A stretch of DNA of 64,000 nucleotides from positions 14,925,105 to 14,989,104 of the forward strand of contig NC_062232.1 in NCBI RefSeq assembly GCF_902686445.1, written 5' to 3'. A program made the position numbers and the translations under genes. Numbering within the stretch: position 1 is the stretch's first letter; every line of letters begins with the position of its first letter. The DNA is from Sciurus carolinensis (Eukaryota > Chordata > Mammalia > Rodentia > Sciuridae). The notes below the pieces were generated by a model that ran no database searches, was not told where the DNA came from, and was given only the letters and a program-made list of their open reading frames with translations. This document shows positions 25,027-35,125 of this stretch, piece by piece.

Positions 25027-25950
25027 TAAACACAAGGCAAAGAACAACAAACACATAAATGAGTAAGAGTAAGATGGAGAAAGATGAGTTAAAAATGGTC
25101 CCAAAGTATTGATGGGAGGAAGACTGGTGATACCACCAATTAAGATACAGAAGACAGAAGCAGTAAGGCTCTGACAGGAGGGAGTCTGCTACCTAACCAT
25201 GCGGGAACAGCTGGAGACACAGTGACCGCCTCCTGTTGGCCCTTCTCTTGCAGACCACCAGGCCTGGGTCAGGTCCCAGCTGGTGTGTGTTCAGGATAGG
25301 ACAGGCAGTCCTGAGCCCTGGGGGCACAGTAAGAGACATGGATGGGTCTGTCAGAGCACCTAAAAGGACAGACATTCCCTGCCTTTCACTGCTGGATGTA
25401 AACTGGGAAGTCCATCATTACTCTACTTGCTGGCCATAGTATGAGTCCAACTCAGGGAGTGGCAGGGCAGAGAAGTATCCAGGATTCTAAGAAGCCTACC
25501 TTGCCTGGGGACTTCCTGTTGTGAAAGACAGGTATTTCCTTATGACCTAAGCCAACTTGAACCATGGGGTCTGTGGTTTGCAGCTGAGACCAATAACCAG
25601 CACAGACTGTCTAAGAGTGAAAGTGAGGGGTTATGGGAGCAAGGAAGACAGACCAGCTTAGAGGTTGAGTTTTGGGGGTTAAACGCTTCATGGCACTGGC
25701 TGAGCCCAAAAGTGGATAAAATAGAAGATGCCAAAGATAGGACCATAGAAACAGTTCACGTTTAAGAAATTAGAGGAGTCAATGAAATGTAAACACATGA
25801 AGGGGCAGAGCAGGATAACGGGGCAAATATACAAACACAAAAGGCAAAGCTGAATGTTTCCAGAAAGAGACAATAATCCAAAGTGCTGCATGTAACCAGG
25901 CAGAGGCAGTGTGCAGGAAGGGGTCTGATAGACCTGGGTTCAAAGTCAAA

Positions 25951-26263
25951 TATAGTCAGCCCTCGCTCAGTATCTGTGGGTTCTTCATCTGTGGATCAAC
26001 CAACCATAGATCAAAACCATTTTTTAAAATTTCATCTGTATTGAACCCATACATTTTTCTTGTCATTATTCTCTAAAACAGCATAACAACTATTCACATA
26101 TCATTTGTATTCTATTAGGTATTAATGATTTAAGATATATGGGAAGATGTGCATGGGTTACATGCAAATACCGTGTCATTTTATACAAGAATTTTATAAT
26201 TGAGCATCCTTGGATTTTGGAACATGTGGAACCAATATCCCACAGTACTGAAGGATGACTGTA
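25951..26263 (+). mobile_element. Tigger/MER2-type (TcMar-Tigger) DNA transposon
   Basis: Starts TA-TAGTCAGCCCTCGCTCAG and ends CTGAAGGATGACTGTA, so the ends are inverted repeats next to TA. TATCTGTGGGTTCTTCATC and GTGGATCAACCAACCATAGA are typical of pogo-like elements of this group. Confidence 0.8.
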
Positions 26264-26274
26264 CCCCACTCACC

Positions 26275-26440
26275 AACAGTGGGTAGACCTTGGAGAGGTC
26301 ACATAACCTCTCTAAGCCTTGTTTTCTCCAACTGCAAAATGAGAACAATGCTACCTACTTCTCAGGGATGTTTAGAGAATGGACAGATGTCTCTACTGGG
26401 ACACTGCATACAGAACTGGGATGTACTAACAGTATTAAGG
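26275..26440 (-). mobile_element. MIR SINE fragment
   Basis: GAGAGGTCACATAACCTCTC, TAAGCCTTGTTTTCTCCAAC and TGCAAAATGAGAACAATGCT are the MIR core in reverse orientation. Confidence 0.75.
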
Positions 26441-27249
26441 GCCTAATTCTTTACTCCTTCCAATTTTATGCCCTTCATCAAATGACTTTAGAGTGTCTCC
26501 CTTAAAGGCAAAGTAGATTTCCCCAGTCCACATGACCTGCTTTGGAAAAGTAAAATGGAAGCATCAGTAGGCAGTTCTAAGCCTAGGCCTCAAGTGAACT
26601 TGTATGTTTCTACCTGCTCTGTTACATCTCTGCTAATTGTCATGTTTCTGTTCCTAAGCTAACCTGCTGTAGGATGTGAGATACTCAGAGCAGCTTCATG
26701 TTGTGTGTCACTGAGGTTTTGTGGTCATTTGTTATGTGCCATTACTGTGGCAACAGAAAACTGATACAACAATGCTTAACACTGTTAAAATAGGTTTAAA
26801 ACCAACACTCAGGGAAGATGAAGTTTGTAAATATTTTATGTTGCTTTTCTCTCCTGGTGAGTTACATTTAATTCCCTTAACTTTTTTTTCCCATATTTGT
26901 CAGGGCCTAAAGTGTAAACAGAAATTTCTAGAAATTTTTCTATTTCATGGTTATTTTTTTCCCTAGAAACACTAATTTTAAAGGATAGGAAAAGGTTATT
27001 AATTCCTACTTATTATAGTATATAGTATGTTGAGCTCTAGCTAACCAATACACATTAAACAGAAGGAAAAAGTAAACAGGAGAAGGAAAGATCTCCCGGC
27101 ACAAAATGCTCTTAACCACCCAAGTCATTCTTCACTACTCAAAAAACCCACACACTACAATTGAGGGTAACATATATGATAACAACTATTAATTGATAAA
27201 ATTTCTTAGCTGGTGGTGGGTAAAAGGGCATTAAGTATTTGTCATATTA
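26441..27249. other. unassigned intronic sequence
   Basis: No exon or nameable repeat is visible. Confidence 0.5.
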
Positions 27250-27900
27250 TTCTTGATCCCTTTTTATTGTGGCCAAATATATATAACATAAAGGTTACCA
27301 TTTTAACCTTTTTTTTTTTTTTTTTTTGCGGTGCTGGGGATCGAACCCAGGGCCTTGTGCATGCAAGGCAAGCACTCTACCAACTGAGCTATCTCCCCAG
27401 CCCCATTTTAACCCTTTTTAGTATGCATTTTAGTGGCTTTAAGTAGATTCACGCTGGGAAAATGAAGATTGGTTGAGAAACGAAAAGTTTGAGTGTGAGA
27501 CAGATGGTGGTGATAATTACCCAAACTGAAACTCTGTATGCATTAAAAAATACAGTCTGACCTCACACCATCCCCTGGCAATCACCATTCCACTTCATGT
27601 CTCTATGAATTTGACTATTCTGGATACCTCATATAAGTAGAAATATGTAATATTTCTCCTTTTGTGCCTGGCTTATTTCACCTAGCATAATGTTCCAAGG
27701 TTCATCCATGTTGTAGCATGTGTCAGAATTTCCTTTCCTTTTAATGTTGAGTAACATTCCATTGTATGTATACTACATTTTGTTTATCTATTCACCCTTG
27801 AATGGACACTTGTATTGCTCGTACCTTTTGCTATTTTGAATAATACTGCTCTGAACACAGATGTATAAATATGTGTTTGAGTCCCTTTTGATGATTTTCA
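27250..27900 (-). mobile_element. L1M 3' end and ORF2 end, interrupted by an ID SINE
   Basis: On the plus strand the order is CCTTTTTATTGTGGCCAAAT, the ID at 27309-27402, TTAGTATGCATTTTAGTGG, CACTTCATGTCTCTATGAAT, TAACATTCCATTGTATGTAT and GAATGGACACTTGTATTGC. This is the reverse complement of an L1M from its 3'-UTR into the end of ORF2. It runs in the sense direction of the host gene. Confidence 0.85.
27309..27402 (-). mobile_element. young ID SINE with intact pol III boxes
   Basis: The minus strand reads GGCTGGGGAGATAGCTCAGT, GTAGAGTGCTTGCCTTGCAT, B-box GGTTCGATCC, CAGCACCGC and about 19 A. The perfect 11-bp duplication CCATTTTAACC flanks it (27298-27308 and 27403-27413). Across about 75 bp it differs at one base from the ID at 62317. 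The long clean tail and intact duplication indicate recent insertion. Confidence 0.95.
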
Positions 27901-28037
27901 TGTGTCTTTACTAAAACTTCATTTTGAAATATAAAACATGCTAAAAGAAACACATCACTTAGCTAGCAATCATCTAACAAGGTTAGGGGAAGGGATTGGC
28001 ACGTAGCAATTCAGCCCAATTTACCATGAATGATTTT

Positions 28038-28062
28038 TTTTTTTTAGTTTCTCTCTTTTTCA
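28038..28062 (-). mobile_element. ultra-short retro-insertion (25 nt) with 15-bp target duplication
   Basis: ACCATGAATGATTTT occurs at 28023-28037 and again at 28063-28077. Between them is only a T-run continuation and AGTTTCTCTCTTTTTCA, which on the minus strand is a 17-nt body followed by a poly(A) tail. This looks like an extremely 5'-truncated L1-mediated insertion. A plain local duplication is the alternative. Confidence 0.65.
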
Positions 28063-28077
28063 ACCATGAATGATTTT

Positions 28078-30069
28078 ATCCCACACCCACTGAAATAAAC
28101 ATGGAGATGATATAAAAATTATTCAAAGGAGTTAATATTCTGAAGAATGCTGAGCTGCATACAAAGTGAATACACATCTTACCACCTGCCCAATCCTGTG
28201 CACTTAAGCTGAGTAAAGACTAGCGGAAACCTGCAGGGCTATGGACTGAGAATGGGTGGTTTAGCAAAGACAGAAACACCATTTCGACTTCATTACTCAA
28301 AATCACCATTGCACTTTCCCAGCAAAGAACCAGAATCTTCTCAAACTCTCCAGAAGTTTCAGACAGGTCGTGTGAGAACATTTGTCAGCTGTAGGAAATA
28401 GAATGGGCTGTGGATGGCATGTAGAGGAGACTTCAAGATTTCTTTCTGGGGACTTGGGGAAGGGGTTGCAAAGAAGAGGACTAGGATCTTTTTAAGTTTT
28501 GCAAATTTTTGAAAAAAGGAGAAAAGATCTTCCCAGGAGCCATAACAGCTGGCAGAATGGAGAATCATAGGAATGTCTCATTGTGTACTCAAATTGATGT
28601 CTTAGAATCATCTTGAACAGAAATGGGGTCAGTCTAGTTCTAAGGCACTGAAAAAGGACAGGATATTCGTGACTCTTAGCAAGTCTTGCTGGTTACCCCC
28701 AAGCCCAATTACCTAAGACCATGCAATCTATGGTTGAAAGGGAAGTCATCTGGGTCTGTGTGGCTTTGTTTTGTTTTGTTTCATTTTGGCACAAAGCTGA
28801 CACTCGTCAGTTCTAATAAATGATCACTTTCCATTTTCCACTTTGACTTTGGCTTTTGGCAGAATGAGTTCATATATCAATGTGAAGAGATCAATACAGT
28901 TTATAATTTATGAAGATGTGGAGGGAGAGAGAGAGATTGGTCCTACAGAACCACTAAATGATGCTTGCCTCTCATCCTCTCTTCCTTCTTGATAACTAGG
29001 TTAAGTCATTTTTAAAATTATTAACACCTCCAGTGGAGAGGATTGGCAGGGAATGGGAATGGTGAAATGGCATCCTACATAAGCCTTTCTAACAAAAGAC
29101 TTGTAGTTAAACTACAGAAAGTTTTCTGTGGGTCATCCATGAATTTCAACGATCCAGATTATTCTCATCAACTTTGTAAAAGTAAATAAGAGTTAATGAG
29201 ACATGCATGTATACATCCTAGGGACCCATTCCAGAAAGGAGGCACTTAGAGAATAAGGCTAAGGAAGAGGAAGATGAGAGGGCATCAGAGGAAGAAGTGA
29301 GGAGTACAGAGAAGAGAGAGGGAAGGATGGAGGAAAAGAGTCTCCTACATATTAATGTAAACTGCACATGAGTTCCATAAAAGAAGGGTAGAGCCACAGG
29401 GCCAAAGCTTAGGAGGGAGAGAGTGAATTTTAAGTGTATGTATATATATGAAACAGATACAGATTTCCATTCCTAGCTTTTCTTGGTTTTCTGTTCCTGT
29501 CCACACCATGTCAGACACATCAGTAACCAGGTAGTGTTTTTTCCTCTTTGTATATAACCAAATGTCTTACTTTTTGTCCCAAAGTTATAGTCAAAAGTAA
29601 ATTACATAAGAAAGTTACATAAGGAGTTATTACTCCTACTAATAATACCAGAGTTACTTTAAAGTTCTTTAAAAGCATAAAAAACTGGTATTATTTTTCC
29701 CTAAACAACATTTTAAAAGTTAAAATAAAGCTATTAACAGCATGCTGCATTCATGTGTTTACTTTAACCTGTCAAATAATGTATGTGGTCTAGTAAAAGG
29801 ATTAAAATAAATAAGAGGAAAACTCAGTGGCAAAACCTTCTAGAAATTTAATTTTTATTTGCAGGGAATGACAGTATCAAAAAATACATCCAGGTTGGTC
29901 CTAGGGACAAAGGGAGGGGACAGAGAGGGAAAAGAAGTAAGAAGCCAAGAAGCAAGTAAGAAGAGAACAGGGCTTCTGGGGGTTGTCAACTCCCTAAATT
30001 TTCAACAAGCCAACTGCAGGTAGTTAAGCAAATAGATTTGACTTTATTAAAATCTTTAATTACATTAAA
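28078..30069. other. unassigned intronic sequence with purine-rich stretches
   Basis: No exon is seen. Purine-rich text lies at 29236-29342 (GAGGAAGATGAGAGGGCATC..GAGAGAGGGAAGGATGGAGG), and a TTTTG repeat at 28765-28788. Confidence 0.5.
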
Positions 30070-30248
30070 GTGTCAGGGGCTGTGACACATGCCTGTAATC
30101 CCAGCAGCTCAGGAGGCTGAGACAGGAGGATACCAAGTTTGAGACCAGCCTCAGCGACTCTGTCTCAAACTTAAAAAATAAAATAAAAAGGGCTGGGGGT
30201 GTAGCCCAGTGGTTAAGCACCCCTGGTTCAATCTCTAGTATTTCCCCC
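30070..30248 (+). mobile_element. B1-dID SINE
   Basis: 7SL part (GGGGCTGTGACACATGCCTG, AGGAGGCTGAGACAGGAGG), then AAAAAATAAAATAAAAAGGG and the ID part (GCTGGGGGTGTAGCCCAGTG, GTTCAATCTCTAGTA). Confidence 0.9.
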
Positions 30249-30659
30249 AACAAATCTTAAAGTAATACTAATCACTGACCATTCATAATATTGGGCTCCT
30301 GTGAAACAAAACTGATTATCACATAATCCAACCATCTCTCCTGATTACTATTTTAACTTTCCCTCCCTGGCCCTGATGAAGGCAGCAATGAACAAATATC
30401 AGAAAAGCAGAAGCCCAGAAAGGAAGGTAAAGCTAAGTCTGACCCATAGACTCCAACAAAAAGAGAATACACACACCGTCATCTATAAAATTAACCAAAC
30501 TCTACACACGTTCATTTAGAAACCCATGGGGAAGTGTGTAAAATCAAATATGGATGAAAATAATCACACAAAATTGAAACTTTCTTTGGCCCTGAACACT
30601 CTGTCACTTTCATCTTGTATTACACAAGTCAATGTGAAAAATGCAGGTTCCTGACCTTC

Positions 30660-30890
30660 AAGCACAGTGCCCTTATAACGGCTTCACCTGCCTTTGCATT
30701 ACTCAAGGTTCAATTCAAATGTCCTCCTGTGGAACTGTGTCATCATCTTGCTCTCCACTAATCAATGGCCCATTATCATGCCAAAAGCTAGGTTCAATAC
30801 TTATTTTCATGATCCACTTTCAAATAAGTCTCCTTTTTCCCTCTGTACGCAGCAACCAAAGACAATCTCACTGAATCAGAATTTCAACAG
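30660..30890 (+). mobile_element. possible L2 LINE fragment
   Basis: TGCCTTTGCATTACTCAAGG and TTCAATTCAAATGTCCTCCT have the L2 3'-region pattern. Identity is low. Confidence 0.35.
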
Positions 30891-30948
30891 CCTTGTCTCA
30901 AACACATAACTTAATAGTTTTCCTCTGATAGTTTTCCTTTGCCAACTG

Positions 30949-31113
30949 TGTTTGGGGGTGGGGCTTACTGGTGTTGAACCCAGGAGTGCTCTACCACTGA
31001 ACTATATCCCCAGATTCTTTATAATTTTAGAGGCTGGCTTCAAACTTACAATCTTCCTGCCTCAGTCTCCCAAGTCATGGTGTTTGCAGGCATTCATCAC
31101 CATGCCTGGCTTC
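30949..31113 (-). mobile_element. B1-dID SINE
   Basis: Reverse order: an ID part (GGTGTTGAACCCAGGAGTGC, TCTACCACTGAACTATATCC) then a 7SL part (GGCTTCAAACTTACAATCTT, CCTGCCTCAGTCTCCCAAG, CACCATGCCTGGC). Confidence 0.9.
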
Positions 31114-31869
31114 ATTTGTCAGGCATCTTTCAAAAGGGTTAAGGTGTCTATGAGTATGACAAGAACATACTTCTATTCAACAGTTAACGTTGGTTTCAAC
31201 ATAAGATGTGGCTTCCTCTTTTGAGGAGCTTATAGTCTAGTAGAAAATTTCAAAACCTAAACAAACACAAAATCCACAGGAAGACAAAAGTGCATTAATA
31301 GAATGAAATGGAAACACAAGTATCCAAAATAATTATTTACAATCAGTTGTTCACTAGGGTTTTCCTGACACTGTTACTCATATTACTACAAACGTGGGTG
31401 TAAAGAAGGGGCAAAAGACCTTCCATGTCCACCTTGTATTGGTGCCTTAGGTAAATCATTTTTCACTTCTTCCCTCCTTAGTTTCTTTGCTTTCACAAGG
31501 GACTCAAAATGATGCTTCCGAGGAGAGAATAAGTCCCTCTCCCTCCCTCCCTCTTTCTGCTCTCTCCCTCTTGTGCATATATATGTATGCCTGTCTAAAC
31601 ACACACAAATAAAATTCCTTTAAACACAAGTATATATGCATATATATACACACACCTATACTTATAAACACTGTAAAGTGCTATCCATGTTAAAGAATTT
31701 GTTCCTAAAATTCAATCTGCTCAAATATAGCATTTTACAATTTCCACTCATCTACCTTCTTAAAAGTTAGTAACTGATAAGTATCAACAATTCTCTTAAT
31801 ATCAAAGGGGAACATTTTTCAATTCATAAGGGGTTATTATAAGAGAAATATTCAAAAGTTAAATTCTTC
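31114..31869. other. unassigned intronic sequence
   Basis: No exon is seen. Short CT-rich and TA/CA-rich patches lie at 31535-31572 and 31630-31660. Confidence 0.5.
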
Positions 31870-33215
31870 TATGTATCAGCAATAGGAAAATAACATGAGA
31901 GGGAGAGGGGCCTATTTACAAAAGCCAACACTAACCACACCTACCCAGGAATAACTTTATAAGGAGTAAGCAAGACCACACAAATAAAAATATATCAGTT
32001 GATTAAATGGAGTGACATTCCATGTCTCACTGGATGGCTAGAATCAGTTATTTAGAATTCAAGGGGGGAAAGATGTTTTAATATTTATAAGAATTCATCT
32101 GTTATGATGTTTGGGAGGAGGGATGAGGGAAAAAAGGTTTTCATTTATACCCTTGTACATAAAGATGGTTTGTATGGTAATACAAATCTTCTTTTTAAAA
32201 ATCTAGGAAATTATCAATTATTTCAATATTGACTTATAATTTTAATAAAATTCAAATTGAAATCTCAATAAGATTTTTTTAACTTGAGGACATGAATTTA
32301 TAATAAATAAGAATAGAGAAAACACTTGAAAACAAGGAGTGACAGAAAACAGGAAGAACACAGGCTTACTATACTACATATTAAATTGTATTATAAAGCC
32401 ACATAATTAACTATATTGATGCAAGAATGCTGAGACAAATTAATGGTACTGAATTGAAAGTACAGAAGACTTAAATATATATAATAACATTATGTGATAA
32501 ATGAGGTATCACAAATTCTTGGGGAAGGGCTAAATGATTCAATAAATAGTCCTGGAAATGTGGCTATTTCAAAATAAAAATCAATTTGCATATTATACAT
32601 TAAAATTCCATATAGATTAAAAATTTGAAGTAGAAAAAGCCAGTAGAAAAGAAAAGGAAGATTAGCCGAGCATTTTTTTGAAGAAATCATGAAACACCAA
32701 TATATAATTGTACATTAAAATGTACTATTTCTGTACATCAAAATCAGTGGCAAACAAAATGAAAAGTGATCAAACTGGGAAGCAAAAAGTGCCATGAATG
32801 ACAAAGTAATAATACAGTATTTAATAAAAAAGAAAATAAAAATCTTACTATAAAGAGCAAAGATTACTAATAAATGATAGAAAAAATGTTCACTCTATTA
32901 AACAGAGCAATTCAAGCTTAAAATACCAAGAAATATTCTCTCCACTTCCAGTGGAGAGATGCTGCAGAATGGTGCAGGAAATCAATTTGATAATAATGAA
33001 TCAAAGTCCCACCAAATTTATACATGCTTTTGTTCTGGTAATTCCACATCTAAGAATCTTTCCTAAAGAAACCATCAGCACTGCAGATAAAGATTTATGA
33101 GCAAAAATAGCCAGTGCAGAGTTACTGACAACGGCAAGAAAAATTGGAAACATAAATGGATTCTTTCCTCGCCAGCAGAAGCTCTCTCCATGAAGCACAG
33201 AATTTAGAGTATAAG
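31870..33215 (+). mobile_element. old L1/HAL1-type LINE, ORF2-derived remnant
   Basis: The segment reads along the second half of an L1-type ORF2: ATAACTTTATAAGGAGTAAG, ATTAAATGGAGTGACATTCC, a TTCAAATTGAAATCTCAATA block, a TCCCACCAAATTTATACATG block, CTAAGAATCTTTCCTAAAGA, AAATTGGAAACATAAATGG. All frames are broken by stops. It is antisense to the host gene. Confidence 0.7.
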
Positions 33216-33529
33216 AGGTTTGGCTTTTGATTTACAGGCAATCTCATTTTTTTTCTCAAGAAATGAACAATAGGAGGCCACAGTCAGTTCTCTATCCTTC
33301 TCAAATCGATTATCTAATATTTAGGTCATCTCTAGCAAAACAGTGTCATTTTGATCCCTCAGACTCACTATCTCCTAGGCAACTGATTGAATAAAGAAAA
33401 ATATAAAGCTTCACTGAGAAATATATAATTTTAAAGACGAGAATAAGAGGAATAGCACATCTTGTCCCTCAGCTGAGGGGGAATGTAAAAAAGAAAGAGG
33501 CAGCACCAAGCACATTTTCCCACCTTTTT

Positions 33530-34007
33530 AAACATTCTTTTTTTTTTAACAGCTTCATTGAGATATAATCCGTATAACATAAACTTCATCCACTTTAAGT
33601 GCATAATTTAATGTTTTTAATGTATTCACAGAATTGTACAACTAACACAAAAATTTAATTCTGGAACATTTCCTTCACCCCAAAATAAAACCCCACACCC
33701 ATGAGAAGTTGCTTTCCTTCTGCATCCCAGCTCAAGTCACACACACTAATCAACTTTCTGTCACTAATGATCTGCTGGTCTGGACCTTTAATATAAATAG
33801 ACTCATACAATGTGATCTTTGGTGTCTGGCTTCTTTCACTTATCATTATACTTTCAAGGTTCATCTATCTTGTGATATACACCAGTACTTCATTCCTTTT
33901 CATGGCCCAATAATATTCCACTATATGGTGTGGAATTCTGGGTTTCGTAGTAACTCTAGATTCAACAGTTTGAGGAAGTGCCATACTGTTTTTCCTAAGT
34001 GGCTGCA
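33530..34007 (-). mobile_element. L1M LINE, 3' portion
   Basis: On the plus strand: AGCTTCATTGAGATATAATC, CCACTTTAAGTGCATAATTT, CACCCCAAAATAAAACCCCA, GGTGTCTGGCTTCTTTCACT, CCCAATAATATTCCACTATA. This is the reverse complement of an L1M 3' end and runs in the same direction as SH3KBP1. Confidence 0.85.
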
Positions 34008-34022
34008 CCATTTCACATTCTT

Positions 34023-34112
34023 TTTCTTTTTTCTTGCTGTGCTGGGGATTGAACCCAGGGCCTGTGCTTGCAAGGCAAACACTCTACCAAGTGAGTTATA
34101 TCCCCAGCCCCT
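34023..34112 (-). mobile_element. ID SINE inserted in L1
   Basis: The plus strand reads TGCTGTGCTGGGGATTGAAC, CCAGGGCCTGTGCTTGCAAG, ACTCTACCAAGTGAGTTATA, TCCCCAGCCCC. A 15-bp duplication flanks it with one change: CCATTTCACATTCTT (34008-34022) and CCATTTGACATTCTT (34113-34127). Confidence 0.92.
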
Positions 34113-34127
34113 CCATTTGACATTCTT

Positions 34128-34447
34128 ACCAGTTTCTAGTATTCCCTTACAACATTTTAATTTCTCAAGATCAGCAGCAATCTCCCCTCTTTAATTCCTC
34201 ATATAGTAATTTATATTTCCTCTCCTTTTTTCTTGATCAGTATACCTAAAGTTTATTGATTGTGTTAGCCATTTTAATGAACCAATTTTCAGCTTCATTG
34301 ATTTTTTTACTATATTGTTTTCTATTCTCTATTTCCTTTATTTTCTATTCTTTACTTCCACTGTAATCTTTATCATTTCCTTCTTTCTGCTTGCTGTGAG
34401 TTTAGTTGATTTTCTTTTCTAATTTCTTAAGTTGGTTACTGATTTGA
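34128..34447 (-). mobile_element. L1M LINE, ORF2 portion (middle)
   Basis: T-rich reverse-complement ORF2 text such as TGTGTTAGCCATTTTAATGA, ACCAATTTTCAGCTTCATTG, TTCTTAAGTTGGTTACTGAT. It joins without a gap to the part after 34776 once the retrocopy at 34464-34760 is removed. Confidence 0.75.
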
Positions 34448-34456
34448 GATCTGTCT

Positions 34457-34463
<7 letters not shown>

Positions 34464-34491
<28 letters not shown>

Positions 34492-34760
34492 GTGTTTCAA
34501 TATTTATTCATTAGCTAAGCCAACTACCCTAGTAATGCATGATGCTGGGAAGACATGGTTTGACTAGAAACGTCAAGACTTGTAACTCTCTTTTCTGGAA
34601 AGGCTGATCTTCATAGCAGGAAGACAAGACAGCAAATATCAGGCTAGATTTCAAATGTACTGAGAAAGTATTACTCCCACACACTGTTTGTCATATTTCA
34701 TATGATGACATGAAAAGTTCCTTCACTAGGGTCTAGAAAGATGATGAGTCTTCAAGAGTT
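34464..34760 (-). pseudogene. 5'-truncated processed retrocopy of an unidentified mRNA 3'-UTR
   Basis: A T-run at 34459-34490 (the A-tail on the minus strand) is followed by about 270 bp of unique sequence. A minus-strand polyadenylation signal AATAAA (34508-34503) lies 12 bp before the tail. The 16-bp target duplication GATCTGTCTTATTTTT sits at 34448-34463 and again at 34761-34776. These are the signs of L1-mediated retrotransposition of a polyadenylated transcript into an older L1. No coding sequence is recognisable, so only the 3'-UTR was copied. I do not recognise the parent gene. Some unnamed SINE or LINE tail is the alternative, but no SINE promoter boxes are seen. Confidence 0.85.
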
Positions 34761-34776
34761 GATCTGTCTTATTTTT

Positions 34777-35125
34777 GAACTTAGATATTTGCAGCTGTAA
34801 ATTTCATTTGAAGCACTGCTTTAGCTGTGTGTGGTATCTTTTGTATTTTGTGTTTTCATTTTCATTCATTTCAAAATATTTTATAATTTCTCCTGAGAAT
34901 TCTTTGACTCATTGGTTATTTAGAAATATGTTGTTTAATTTCCACATATCTGTGAATTTCCCCAGTTTCCTTCTGTTGTTGATTTCCAATTTAATTCCAT
35001 TATGGTCAGATAACACACTTTGTATGATTCTAATCCTTTCAAATTTATTGAAATTTCTTTTATAGCCTCGCATCTGGTCCATTCTGGAGAATGTTCCATG
35101 TGCATCTGATCACTGGTTGCTTCAT
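34777..35125 (-). mobile_element. L1M LINE, ORF2 portion (resumes after retrocopy)
   Basis: GTTTAATTTCCACATATCTG, TTCCATTATGGTCAGATAAC, GAATGTTCCATGTGCATCTG are reverse-complement L1 ORF2 landmarks. Confidence 0.85.

Noticed and set aside
27309..27402. A tRNA gene (tRNA-like boxes intact)
   Set aside because: The poly(A) tail, the CAGCACCGC end and the target duplication show an ID SINE, not a functional tRNA. The same applies to 62317-62413, 61014-61105 and 61248-61367.
33709..34194. 161-codon open frame
   Set aside because: It crosses reverse-oriented L1 and an ID SINE, so it is a chance frame in repeat DNA.
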